64,000 nucleotides of DNA, from positions 1 to 64,000 of the forward strand of contig NMRA01000823.1 of NCBI GenBank assembly GCA_002633005.1, given 5' to 3'. Positions within the stretch are counted from its first letter, which is position 1. Each line of letters opens with the position of its first letter. The DNA comes from Phoronis australis. Taxonomy: Eukaryota > Phoronida > Phoronidae. The notes beneath the pieces are model-generated. The model was not told the origin of the DNA, made no database searches, and worked only from the letters and a program-made list of their open reading frames with translations. Positions 37,141 to 49,924 of this stretch are shown here, piece after piece. The position numbers and the translations under genes were made by a program.

Positions 37141-37730
37141 TCCTCTTTTAGGCATGGCTGTCAATAAACCAACACGTCGATATGTTATTTCATTGACTGT
37201 TTACTTTACCTCACTTGTTCGAGTCGATCACAAAAAAGCCTACGAGATCAAAATCTCAGACAACCATTATAGCTGTTACAGTTAAGAGATTTTGACTAGG
37301 CGTCTGATTTGTCAAGCTCTTGTTAAAATTTTATGAAGTAAGTATAACAATTATTTATGTAAAAACATGCAGGTCTATCAAATGTATGAAGTCTAGTCTA
37401 GTCAAGTAGCCAGAAAAAACACCTGAGCCGGGAGCATCTAAGCGTGATAAAAATACATTTTACTTGCTCGCTCAGTGGCGCCATTATTTCACGGATTCGA
37501 ATAATGCCGATGGCGTTTGCTCTTTAACAAAGAATTCAAAAAGCATTTTTAGATCTGTTTACTGGGAAATCAAGATTCTGCCAGATTATACAGATGTATG
37601 CCACGTTCAGTTTATCGAAAAAAATGCAGAAATTAAGTTGCATTTTAACAATAATGGCGTAAGGAAATTTTGTAAAAGTTATGAGGGTCAAAAGATAAAA
37701 GTTGTTGGCGTCGACGTTCAAATTCACTAA
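37141..37730 (+). repeat. Repeat-derived segment with an 88-codon open frame
   Basis: 37141-37183 shares CAATAAACCAACACGTCGAT with 25590-25656, and 37297-37326 shares CGTCTGATTTGTCAAGCTCT with 32041. Directly downstream an open frame at 37464-37730 reads in part WRHYFTDSNNADGVCSLTKN. No family is recognised, and no splice context was found. It may be a piece of the element's own gene. Confidence 0.35.
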
Positions 37731-38828
37731 CCTTTGTTTTAACTTTAACTTCTAAGTAGACCTAACTTAAGTACTTGATTTCGTTTCATTGTAATGTTTG
37801 CTGCTGTAGACTACTGTTTTATTTGTTTCTTTCATTATGTTTACAATACAATTTTCTTTTACTGAATTAAAAACATGTTTTTTCAAGTTTTGGTTGCAGT
37901 GTGAAGCAAAGTAATAATTACAAATATGTAGATCTGACTTTCAAGATTACTTGTTCAAATCATTCTAACTTGATATACTTGGCAGTTGATCAAAATCGTT
38001 CTTGGCTTCTAAGTGTTACAGATTTTCTGATGACCTATATAGTGAGGTCGTGATATTTCAGAATTTCATTTGCCCCATCCCGGGCCCGATTTATTTTGGT
38101 GCAGTGGTGCTATTGACTGGAATTGGACTGTTAGTGAGTATCATTGATCTGTGTGATGACTTATCCGGGCGTGCGTTCAGTAACGCTGGGACCTACGCTA
38201 GGACCCAGTTAAAATTTAGTCCATTACGGCATTTTCCCGTTGCTCCCAACTTGTTCAATTCTATAGCCCAACAATAAGTTGGGAAGATGACCACTGTAGC
38301 CAATGTCTTACACGACTGATTAACTCCATTCAGGCATTTACATGTAGAGTTGGAGGGCCAGCTCTCTTTTGTTCGATAATTGCTCTAATCTCCAATGTGA
38401 TCGTATCTATGACTGGGCTGTGCTGTTAACACAAAAGTTAAGTTATAACTTAGTTGAACATAAACCAATGGCATTTCTGAATTCCTCGTCAAATGCTGAC
38501 CATGTTTAGTTGCGAATCGCCAAAATCGCCCAACTACATGTACAACCGAAGTTACGACGATCTATTCTTTTCGAACGCTCTGGGTTTGACAGAGTTCACC
38601 TGTGGTCAGTAATAAGCCTCATAGATAATTAGCCTGACTGTTGTCATACTAGACAAAAGACTGTGTTGGAAGTTAACAAAGGAGCCAGATGTTATCACAC
38701 ACTCACAACACTCTACGTCTTGTAAAGTCACTGAACGAGAGAACGCCGTCATGAAAAGTCACGTGTTCTCGCTAAAAATACACGACCATGTCTCACGTAA
38801 TCTCGCGAAGTCTTGCTTATAAGCGAGG
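37731..38828. other. Non-coding stretch, nothing recognised
   Basis: Short open frames only, with no repeat of note. Confidence 0.4.
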
Positions 38829-39402
38829 CTCGCTGGTTCCCTGCGTGCTTACCCCAGCCAGCACGCAGGTATCACGCAGTGGCACGCGCTTTAGCATTGG
38901 TCGATGTAATCTTGGCAGTCATTGGTTAGCTTTACAACACCGTGAAAAAAATGGCAGACTGTGAATGATTTTAGCCTTGTCATGCAAGTGGCGTCGCAGC
39001 AACTATTTCGTTTGTGCAGTTATGTTTAATAGCCGCGTGCTTGAAGCACATACATGCACAATAAACGCATATTACGGTGTGTTATTCATACTGTATAAAG
39101 ACACTATCGTAAACAAAAGTCATCGACAGTAGAAAGATGCACTCCGAAAAGGCTCAATCACAATTTCTAGGCTTCACATTTCCTGAACATAATTTTAAGC
39201 ACCGGTTTGTCTGTACAACAGACCACAATTACACTTCAGTCCATCAGCCATGCCAGTTTGTTTGCGCAAAGCGCTGCCTGTTGACGAATCGACTAGCCAA
39301 TCAGAAACGCCGGTGTAAAAAAATTTACAGAGGAAATTTAAGTGATACCTGCGTGCTGGCGCGGCTACCGCCCCACCTAGCGGCACGCAGGGAACCAGCG
39401 AG
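38829..39402. mobile_element. 574-bp inverted-repeat element
   Basis: The left end, CTCGCTGGTTCCCTGCGTGC at 38829-38848, is exactly complementary to 39383-39402. A second exact inverted pair lies just inside: CCAGCACGCAGGTATCAC at 38858-38875 and its complement at 39342-39359. Offsets differ by 14 bases between the ends, so one end has gained or lost sequence. An ambiguous base follows at 39404. There is no transposase inside, so it is a MITE-like element. Confidence 0.8.
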
Positions 39403-40784
39403 ANCAATTGGATAAATGCCAATTCCCATTAAAAAGTTATTAGTTGCTAAAATTCTGCGTGCAATTTTCATTTGAAACATTTCAAGTCTAACACTTCAAA
39501 AAAAACAGAAGTTTGGAAACAGAAATTCTATTCCGTCAATGACCTTTGCAAAACCAAAAGCATTTTCCGATTTTCAAACCTAGTGGTTTTTGAAACAAAG
39601 TTGCCGAGAAACATCATTGTACATCACGACTAGAATTCGAATTTTTCACCAAAAATTTCCAAAGCAGTGGGATAATTGGTTGAGATACATTTGCATTCGA
39701 AAAGTTATACTTTTGAAAATTGACTTCAGGCAAGTTTGCAATCCACAATTGAGTGTAAAAAAGTTTAAAACCAAATCTGTCTGCAAAACTGTTATATGAC
39801 AGGAAATTCGTGTTTTCGTCAAAAACAATCACATAAATGTCTCGCACTTTTTTCAGTCCAAGTAGGGTAAAATATTGGTTTTCCTCCCCTCTGAATCTTT
39901 GTAATGTGCCATAAAGGAAGGGGCAGGCCATAAAGGAAGGGATTGTATCCTGTCCTCTTCTTTGACCTCGTTTAATATCGAAACGAACTCGATTGTTGAA
40001 ACAAACACATCCTATTAAAAAGCATTCTCTGTGGACTGGGGTAATGCTTAAAAGTAGTTTCTCCCTTAGAAAATCGTTTCAAAGTCAATTAGACGTAAAC
40101 CGCGTGAAATATCTCTCCAAGCCGAATTTTTTTGTCCATCTATAACCTTTTTTAACCATGTTACTAACTTTAAGACCTTTAAAAAAGAAACTAAATGAAC
40201 CATGTTGAGAGCACAATTTCACAATTCTGAACCATAAACTGATGCTTTTGTTTTTTGAAACAATATTTGAGAAACCTCTATTTTCATTAGTTTATCGTGA
40301 AACTTTCTTTTTTGCAGCAGAAAGTGTCATAGGAATTGTCCTAATGGTGTTCAAAAGAACACTTTATTTATCAATGATCATGGGCAAACCCGTTAATATC
40401 CGTCAGTAATTCTTCACTAAAATCTTCCTTTTTGTATGACAGAGAGAGGAATACTGCTCAATATTACCGATGATCATATTTCTAAGTTTGGTTATTTAAT
40501 ACTCATCTTCCAACAGAAAATTAGTAAATCGCCAGAAATCTTTTGTATTTGGTCATTTCCTACTGCAAGCCTGCAAAATCAGCTTGTGGGACCACAGAAT
40601 CAGTTTCTCCGTTACAGTAAAACAGAGACACCCCTGAAAAAATCGGAAATATCCAGAAGTTCATGAAAATTACCTCTATAATTAAATAAATGTTACCCTA
40701 ACCGCATTACGTAATATTTTTAAATTAAAATTACCAACGTGCCTGTTATTCAGTACTTTATTTCATTTTGTAAAATAGATAGAG
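39403..40784. other. Non-coding stretch, nothing recognised
   Basis: AT-rich with short open frames on both strands. No domain or repeat structure seen. Confidence 0.45.
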
Positions 40785-42703
40785 TTGAGCAAGCAAGTGA
40801 CCCGTGACCAACTTCGTCGCATGGTAGAGTGTTGTACGGTCTGCGTCCAAAATTCAAAACTCCTTATCGTTACTCATTCTCCAAGAACTGTTTAGACTAA
40901 CATATCACAGAGAACCTAGCCATGCTTCCTCGTACCACGTGGAAGGCCAAGATTGTTGATTCATCAGTTACTGTCCCAAAGGACGCGGCAGGTTTTAAGA
41001 AAAACATAGTTGTGACCCTTGTGAAAACGACGGTCGTCACGTGCAACCTGTTTCAATGTGCACCCAGTGTCAGGAACAATTGTGTCGAGAGTGTACACTA
41101 GGGCACCGCCGATTTACAAAGAATCACTTAGTGGTACAGGTAGGTTTAGAAGAACTAGATTACGATGACATTCGGCTTGAGCAGAAAGTGCATTGCCGTA
41201 TTCACCACAACGAAGTTCTGACAATCTACTGTGAACAGTGTGAGATATCTGTGTGTTCACTTTGCCTTACATTTAGCCATAATCAACACAACGCTACAGA
41301 TTTAAGAGAAGCGGCAGAAAGTGCCAGTGACGTAATGTGCGGTTTGTTAAAGGAGTGGAAAGTTGTTACGTAACATTGTGAAATTTGGCGCGAGAAAGAA
41401 AGAGAAATACTTCAAAATCTTCAACAGCAGAAGGAGGCTTGTAAGAGAGAGATTAAACAACTCTATAGCGATTTTCTTGCAGAAAGCAGATGCCAAGTCA
41501 AGGTTAATGAAGAGAAGGCTATTGCTGAGTTGGATGAACAAGTAGAGGCAGCGAGAAAACAAGCGCAAACTGCTTTTCACGCGGCTGAACTGAACAGGGT
41601 TAAGTTTGATAACGTGATGCAGTGCGTGAATTCCATTCTTACACGGGAACGAGATGCTGAGAAGCTTCGTCGATTTAAACAATTAAATTAAGTCACGTTT
41701 TAAGAATTTGAACGTTGGACGCATAGACACATACAGGTGTATTTCAAAGAACCAGTGATTGAATGGTATCCTCAGAAATTTGCAGTTCCACATTTAAGCG
41801 CAAATATCGTTACAAGAGCAGAGGATAAACGCATTTCATCCAAATTTTGTCAGCGTAAATCACTTGTCCATGTTCTAACTCCTCAACCGGCTGTTAAATG
41901 TGCTGAACTTGAGGGGAAATTTAACAGTGTGCTTGAGGGGAAAGGGGGAGGGTGGTGTGAGGGACTGGCATTGGGTGATGGTGTGTTGATTACTACAGAC
42001 AGTAAGAACAAAAACGTCAGGTTGTTTCCCAAAGGTGACTTCAAAATAGCATTTATGTTAAACCCCACCCAGCACCAACTGCAAGATCCCAAGGATGTGA
42101 CGTGTAATGGACGTGGTGAGATCTATATCACAGACCTTGGCATTCACGGTGTTGTCAAGTATGACGCCGCGGGTCGTGTGATGAAGGTCTATCCGGATTT
42201 GTATGAAGGTGCGGGGTTTATTACACGTCACAAAGATCAGATGGTAGTGGCGGATACAGACAATGGACGGGTGATGTTCACTGACAATGATTTTAAGGTT
42301 CATCACCAAATAGACTCCCGCTCCCTGGGACTGACTGAGTTCTCACCACACTATATATGTGTGGATGAGAACTCTGGACATCTGGTGGTGAGCCAGTTCA
42401 ACTGAACCCCCATGTGTGTACGTGATTGACCACACACAGCCGGCCGTTATACACACATTCAGTGATGAATTGGGGGGGCCGCACGGTGTGTCTGTGTGGA
42501 CCAGTTCGGCTACATTCTTGTACATAGCTGACTGGTTCCACAATCACCGTGTAATTCTATTGACCCCTGCACATACACAAGTGCTCACCGCAGAGGGCGA
42601 CGACTGTTGTCCTACAGCCATATGTACATCAGGCCCAGGGCGGGTGTTTGTCTTGGACATGGACGGTGATGTAAAGCTATTTAAATACCTTGATTTGACT
42701 TAA
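40785..42703 (+). pseudogene. TRIM-NHL (RING, B-box, coiled-coil, NHL) intronless pseudogene
   Basis: Domains follow the TRIM2/3-like order without introns. A RING relic starts with VTRDQLRRMVECCTVC (CCTVC at 40830-40844), shifts frame, and continues as FSKNCLD then HITENLAMLPRTTW. Its final Cys pair reads as KAK-type residues and a stop follows NCLD. Two B-boxes (41011-41373) keep their ligands: CDPCEN, CTQCQEQLCRECTLGH, then CRIHHNEVLTIYCEQCE and CSLC. After a stop at 41371-41373 the coiled coil continues in another frame (for example EREILQNLQQQKEACKRE). A third stretch, 41737-42405, gives NHL-type repeats. After another stop the last repeats run to 42703 (GGPHGVSV, IADWF). No start Met precedes the RING. 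A working protein would be an E3 ligase, but this copy cannot make one. Confidence 0.9.
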
Positions 42704-42922
42704 TTTGTTAAAACTAAACAATGAACTGGTTGACTGAAGGCCTGGGTTGATGTTTTGATAAAAATTGTTTGTGAAACCATCTGAGTTTACACTGTGGAGG
42801 ATCAGACGCCAGCCAGCCTGCGTATGCACAAAACTAATTACACAAACCAGATGGGATAAAATGGTTGATCACAGGCTATTGTATCTGAAGGCTTAGACAT
42901 TTTTTTTGATCATTTAAAATGT

Positions 42923-42990
42923 TGGCTCAGGTTTTGATCTTCGGACTTCCGTTTGGGAGACTGGGGTTCAAATCTTGCCTCCTACTTCCG
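42923..42990 (+). repeat. Possible tRNA-like SINE head
   Basis: TTGGCTCAGGTTTTGAT resembles an A-box, and GGGGTTCAAATCTTGCC about 35 bases later is a good B-box. The arms do not pair into a clean cloverleaf. A weaker A/B-like pair follows at about 43080-43130. Confidence 0.35.
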
Positions 42991-44320
42991 TGTGTAAGCT
43001 AGAGAATAAATGAGAACCAGGATATGATGAAAAAGCGATTTCTGAGGCTTTGATCATATTTTTTAGTAATTTAAATGTTCTCAGGCTGATGAATACATAA
43101 GGTTTGTGATTTCAATCCTGCTCAATACTTGTATTTTTTCGCGGATTTGGATGCACGAAATACAGAGAATAGGACACAGCAATGTTTTTTAACTAGGACA
43201 ATGTGTTGATCCACTTTGTGTCATTTTCACAAAAGACGTCGCTGTAGTCGGCTACTAAACGCTAGTATAGTAAATTGCTTCACGTTTTCTTCATGTGACG
43301 ATTTTAAAGCTACATTTAGCGTATTTCCTGTTGCTTCTTCAACTTTTAAACCTTTTTAATTCGTCAAAATACACGTATCGTGAAGCGTCCGTCTTTTCTG
43401 GCTGCAGTCAAAACGGTTGAATTTGCCAGTGACGGATTTACCATTTTGACGGGGTTTACTCGTTTAGTTTCTCCACAAGAATAAGGAACAAAACGTTTTG
43501 CTAGAGAGGTTACTTATATCGCTAGGTTCCCCTATGGCCTAGATTCGCGTACTCCACTCTCCTGAGTCCCTGTGCCGGATTCCATCTTTTGGAGCGCACC
43601 AAACAACGTTGTAAATTGGAATTTATAAAACAACTGGGACCATTTTTCCAAAAATAGTTGGATGTTGTAGATTGGCTACTTGGAGACAGCGATGATAGAT
43701 CCAATGACGTAGCGACGATGGATAAAGGTGTAAAACTAATGTCAAAAGATGTGTATTGGTAGCCACAGAACTGTTGGGTGACACATGCTTATATAATGAA
43801 CGCAAACTAAAGGAGTGACCTTTTAACTCAAACTCACAGATTGGAGAAATAATTTCCATCACAAACCTCAAATTTCAATTTATTAATAGTTTAATACCTT
43901 CCGAAAAGATAAGACGAGGAAAAAACAATTAATATCAGAATTTTAACTTCGTTTACCTTTTCGATTTTTGATTATTTGTAAATGCAGAAATGATGTACAC
44001 AATCATTATTAGCACGATAACGAGTCTTGGAATGTACAAGAACAACTTTAAGTTGCACGAATCAGTTGAGCAAATTAAGGTCTGACACTAAGAATATTTA
44101 AATAAATATCATAAATGGATTTGTATTGATAATGGTACCGTCACGCACACCGATCCAAAGTTCGTCTGGGAAACGCTGTCAATCATCGCTATGATAACAA
44201 ACGTAAAAATGTGGACGGGGTCGATGAAAGAGGGGTTATTCGGTACAAATGAATTTCACAGTTGCGTCTTGTGACTGGGCTAGCTTTTCCTTCTAGTTCT
44301 CGTCCCTACAGACATCTTGC

Positions 44321-44420
44321 CCTCACAGGCAAAGCGGGAACCGTTTTCATCACAGGCAAAGCGGGGACTTTGCCTTCACTGGCAAAACGGGAAAGTTACC
44401 GTCATTAGCAAAGTGGGGGT
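44321..44420. repeat. 26-bp minisatellite, four copies
   Basis: RGCAAARCGGG cores start at 44328, 44355, 44381 and 44407, giving a period of 26-27 bases. Copies diverge toward the right. Confidence 0.8.
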
Positions 44421-47362
44421 AAGCGTTGTGTTGGCATGCAAGGCACACCTGATCAGGTTGATAATGTACAGTGGACTATGATATCCACATTTTCACCATT
44501 GTGGTGAGCTAGCAAGCGGAATCTTGTTGTATTAACTGAACAACCTGGAAAAGCAATCTGGACAATCCATATAATAGTTGTGATTCTTGATACAAACATT
44601 AGAACTCCATGACGTAACGCTATTGTTCAGATTCTTATCAATCTTACGATAAGTGTTACCAGACTAATTGCGAAGAGTACAATTCATTGTAGATTAATAT
44701 TTCACATGCATTGTTTAAAGTAAACATTTTCAGTACTTCGCTGCCAAAAAATCTCGCTAGTTTTCTGTGTGTCCCCTTTGGAGAATCCCCCTAGCGGACA
44801 CGTACCGAACCAGTGAGCAAAAAGTGGATTAAGTCACACATTTCTCGACATTGTTCTCAGGCCTACGTACATGCATGAGAATCTGTAATTTGTAAGATTT
44901 TACGATGAACTGCAGAACGCATTAAATACCAATAAGATAACCTAGAAAAGTGAATTGAGATTTCATCTCGAAGATTAATTTAAAAAGAAAGGTGGTCTTT
45001 GGTATCATTAGGCTATTTGCCATGTCTGTGCATTCGTTTTTGCTAAACTTCCTGTTCAATATGACATAAACATGGACAGATAAGTACATTATTTACAAAA
45101 TCGACCATGTATTTCTGTGTGTTTTCTACTTTCAGAAAATATCAGACATTCTAAGGTTCTGAATATCTGTTGCAGTTACATATCGGATGATATTTTCCAG
45201 CCTGACGCACTGTGAACACTCGAGATACGAGTCTTGCATGTTAATCGCTTCGCTATGCATGTAGACGGCAATATGCTAGGGATGTCGCCGCTGCTCGGAA
45301 AGCGATAGAGAAAGCGACTATAGTGTAGGGTGATCGATATAATTTCATATTCAGTAATCTATTTTGCAATCAGAGAACCGTGGAATATGATTTGTAAAGC
45401 ACAAGTTATAAGATAAACACTTTCGAGTAACCAACTATTCGCACGGATAACCACACCTGGCTACACTGATATTTCTGGTCTCCAATTCGATACATGTACA
45501 TTGATTTTTAGAACATTGTACCAAATCGTGAAATTACCAAAATTTTGGTCAAAATTATGACTTCCTCTTTTAAGGACTTGCAATTCAATTCCAGTCTCTT
45601 TCGCAATTTCCGACACAGTAAAGTCGACGAAAATTTCGACGAGATTTCGCCATTTAAAAAATGCCTCCCTTGGAAAAAATTCCTAACCCGGCTTATATTT
45701 GACGAAAACCAACTTAAATTGATTTTACCGAGGTTACTGTTACGTAATTCCACCACTTTCGTGGCGAAGAGGAAGGTTGCGTGGTAGCCTACGGGAAGTC
45801 ACGATCATCATATCGCAAGTTTCCGTAATTACGTCGCCTCCGAAAATGTGCCAAAACAACATTTAAAATCGCTTTGTTTAAAAGAGAATGCCACCCAAAA
45901 ATAACCTATTTTGTATCAATTTAGACCGAGTAGTTATACTTGTTACCTGACACCTGAAAGCAGACGAAGGCGTTGAAATTAACCAATGACGTCAGAGGTT
46001 CGAACGCAGTCTGTTCAGCAGTTCACAACACACTTACTGGTGTCAGCTTTTCGCTTACATTCGTCGTTTGACACCAACAAATCAACACTATTCGATAAAA
46101 AAAACTTACAAATACATCGAGTTATTGAACAACGTGTTGTTTTATCTCGCTGTTACGGATGTTTTGGAATTTGTACGTACCGTAGCAGAGTTCCGTAGGC
46201 CAATTTACCGAGGTTGGTCGCGGGAGTTTGGGGTTCGATGAGAACTTCGAATTATTCGTCCGTGAAATACTGACAGGAGAACATAGCTATGTGTTGTAAA
46301 CACAAAACGAAACCCGATCACGCCCATCGCGGCCGGACTGAAGACAGAACGAACATAAACCAGCCAAAGTTGGAAACTAAATTTCCAGTCACGAAAAGAC
46401 TACACTAGTGAGCCAAAGAAATAATGTGCAAGCGAATGTTTTAGTGAATTATACATGTAGCAGCGAAACTGCAAATCTACTTACTAGCTCGTCGGGGGCC
46501 GGCCACGAAATCGGGTTACCCTTCCACAGAACCGTCATGGCAAAGTTGTACAGTAACAATGATTCGAATAAAGTATATGAATATCTAAATAAAGGTTCCC
46601 CTAACATCTGACCATAGCATATAAAATCAGTTATTGTTTCACCACAGCTTTCTGTCAGCAAACACTGAATTAGCATGCTCTCGCACGTACATGTACGGCC
46701 TCGGTGCATAAAAGCTGGTAACGCAGTGTTTTATTCATTGCTAGCTTCTCAAAACATTTGCGCTCAACACACCAAGGCATTAAAAGTTGTATCTAAGGAG
46801 ACAGATTTTTTCAGTTTTATATAAGCATTGGTTAGGGTGAGAATAATTCATTTTGAAACAGAACGTACAATAATAAACATCAAAATCTGTGGCAACTCGC
46901 AATCCCGACTTAGACGATTGCTCACCCGACGAAGACTTCACAGGTCGATCGTTATAGGTTTCACAGGCTGTCAGTTCGAACCGGAATAAGCTCCGTGAAC
47001 GTGCACAAACAACGGAACACATGAATGATGACTTGTCATGGTGTCACAATAATTCCGAAAGTGAAACACCTTCTTGGAGAAGAGCAGAATGATTTGTCTC
47101 ACAGACCCTCCTGATTTTGCACCGTGTCTAAGGTTTGCTCACGTTTTTTTTGCGAAAACGTCCTACACCCAGAGGAGTCAGTCATAAAACAGGTTATGTA
47201 AAACGTTATGTTCTCAGGCCATGAATTAACTGTAATTGTTTATACGTTTTCATGGCCTACTACAATTCTCCATAATCAAAAACTTATCAACAACCAAACC
47301 GCGTTTCTTTGTCTCCTGCCTGTCGAACGCAAACACACTAGGCACAACATCTGACTTCAGCC

Positions 47363-47642
47363 TTAGTCTCTTTTTTCTGCCCTGGCATCAGCTGTTTGAT
47401 AAGCTGGCATTCGATCGTCAGTGAAATCACCGTCGAGGAAATGCCGACCACTGACATACGCGAGAATTTCACGGCTTCATATTTGGTATTAATGGCGTAC
47501 TTTTTATTCCTTACTACCGCGAGCCACTTCCGAAGCATTATGGACTTTCGAGAAAATCGAAAAAACGATACACCCGCTTTCCTGGCAGCTTGATAGTTCG
47601 CACAAACGGCATCGATACACCACACCGTAGCGTCACCCACTC
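47363..47642 (-). pseudogene. THAP-type zinc finger remnant, frameshifted
   Basis: The minus-strand frame from 47640 reads VWCIDAVCANYQAARKAG, then VSFFRFSRKSIMLRKWLAVV and NTKYEAV. This fits the THAP C2CH DNA-binding domain: a CX4C pair, the SFFRF box (normally FP, here FS), the invariant Trp and an NxKY stretch. The frame then drifts, and the closing block appears one frame over as GRHFLDGDFTDDRMP before a stop at 47363-47365. At least one single-base indel separates the halves. THAP domains occur in transcription factors and in P-element-type transposases. With no downstream domain visible, I cannot tell which parent this came from. As written it would not fold a complete zinc site. Confidence 0.7.
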
Positions 47643-49924
47643 TGCAGAAGAACCACTGACGTCTCTGCGTCGTTTCCCACCTTCCTCACAGATTAACGCG
47701 ACACCTCTCTCAGCGAGGTATGACCGACGGTATACGAGATGACGTGGATATAGATCGATTAATTTATTAAAAAACTAATTAAATCGGGTGGTATTATCCT
47801 TTAAGTTAATATCTTCACCTAAACGTCTAAGGTGGGTCCAAACACACGGCAGGGTGAAACTTGCCAGAAAATAGAAGATCCGCACTTTTGGATGACCCTT
47901 TAGCCCGTGCAATCGGTTTGTGCTGGGCTGCAGTGATGATGGGGCCGATGCTTTAAAACAGTACTATTCTGGATTTAAATACACTTCCTGCATTTTTCTT
48001 AAAACAAAGATTCATCAACTCGCACAGTATATTTGCAACCAATGGCAATACAATGTACAACCTTTCCATCGCAACCTCAGTTCACCCTAGGATTGAGATA
48101 GCATTGGGTTAAGCAACACGAAATTATTAATGCAAGATGAGAGCGCCCGTGTTTTCGTATGTGGAACCGTTTTACGCCAACAATTTTAGAACGCATTGTG
48201 TTAGCTCTTCTATTAAATTACTGTCATAAATTAAAGAGCGTCTATTGTTTTCTGAAATTAATAAGAAACAGTTGTGGTTTTTTTGTATTTTTTGCATGTC
48301 TATATAATGAAACTGTTCAAACTATCGCTTGTTTCACATGAAAATTCCTTCGCACTAAGTGTTCAATTGGCCAGTTGAAAGCAAAATGGGCCAACGTGTC
48401 ATATCTTAGCAAAACATGATCTGAAAGAATAACGCGGCATTGTCAGTTCTTTGCAAACTCAGAAATCATCTACCATCTGAGCACGTTGAAACAAATGTTA
48501 TAGCCTTACCTGTTGGTCTAAATCGAACTTTTGTTCGCTAAACGGAAATGAGTTTATAGAAGATTGATGGCTTAAAAGGATACCAATACCCGGTTTTGGC
48601 CTATTAACAGATTCTTTCCCGCCCAGGTCTCTGAAGCGAAATAATGCTCGGTAACCCGTGACGCCCCTCAGAAGTTTGGAGAGAAATTCAAAAATTCCAA
48701 ATCTGCTAAATGGGCAACCGTGGCCTACATTTTTAGCGAATTACATGGCAACAGTGGGAAAAGACCAGCCACCAAGGACTATAGTGTCCCGTTCGTGAAA
48801 TAGGGGTATGACTTTTTAGTTGATTCCTACTTTTACCTTTCAAGATTAACGTTAATGATGCATTACCAGGTGACAGAACGAGGAGTGGTTAAAATCATCA
48901 AAACAGGGTTTAGTATCCTTTTAAGTCAATACCTCAATGGGTAATTTCAGAGAAAGTTCTCAAAATGGCCTCTGTGTTCAGATATTTTGTAGGAGTGGGT
49001 GGGTGCGCGTGAGGACGTTCTGTACTTCCCAAAAGTCGTTACAGTGTTAATTTTGACAGATATTATAACGCCAGTTTGTCAAATCGCTTTATAGTTTCTT
49101 ATTCTTGACAGTACATTCCCATAAATTTATACATTGGCTGAAAACATTTTGAATAAATAACAATACAATTCACGAAGTCGCAAACTAACGTTATCAAAAC
49201 TTAAATAATAATAACTGTTACGATAAACTGGCTTGTTTGATTATAAACCTTAACAACTTAATAAGAGAGATATTGTTTTACATGTATATACAAGCAAATA
49301 AAACTCGCAGGAACACAAACGCGGAATCACGTGTACCCACACAGGCAACACAGGTGATACCATCAACCAGAAATAACTTATAAATTCATTTGGGAACAAA
49401 ACCCAATTTCCTATCTGGATCTCGAACTTCTTTTCTGTTAGAGTTAAGTGCTAACTCAACATAAATGATTTCTCTATGGTTACCGAATACGTTACGGTTT
49501 TTGCATGTGGGCACATAATCTCAGTTGGCACTCAATGAGCCCGAGTTAAAGCCACGAGTTTGTACTTGAACTCTCAAGTCTGAACTCGAAATAACGAGTT
49601 TACTGCTCTAGTCCGAGGACCCGCCAAGTGCAAATTCTGAGACCACGATGTCATGTTATACTCTAATACATTATCAAGGACCCGAATGTTAAATTCTAAA
49701 ATAGTACAGAAACAACTGAGTAATTTGGAGTTGGAGCACGAGTGTACAGACTGGATCTCGAGCTTTGACTGTTGCTCCCGCATCACTCAAATCTTCTTGA
49801 ACAATTGTCGACACCAATACCTGGTTTGCCTGCTTGTTTTGATCAATAGGCAGACATGACACGTATACGTATAACGGACAACAGAAGAACGTTCACGGAT
49901 GGTCAAGCGCAGTTGAAGCCCTGA
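47643..49924. other. Region 3' of Wnt5, no gene recognised
   Basis: This holds the 3' untranslated region of the minus-strand Wnt5 gene at its right end, but no polyadenylation signal could be chosen. The remainder is AT-rich. Words such as GAACTCGAA near 49560-49600 resemble those at 8160-8300. Confidence 0.4.

Larger units (their letters stand above)
42704..47362. other. Non-coding stretch with minor repeats
   Basis: Contains tRNA-like text at 42923-42990, a dispersed repeat at 43221-43270 (also at 10949-10998) and a 26-bp minisatellite at 44321-44420. Open frames at 45545-45787 and 46408-46611 have no recognisable domain. No gene called. Confidence 0.45.
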
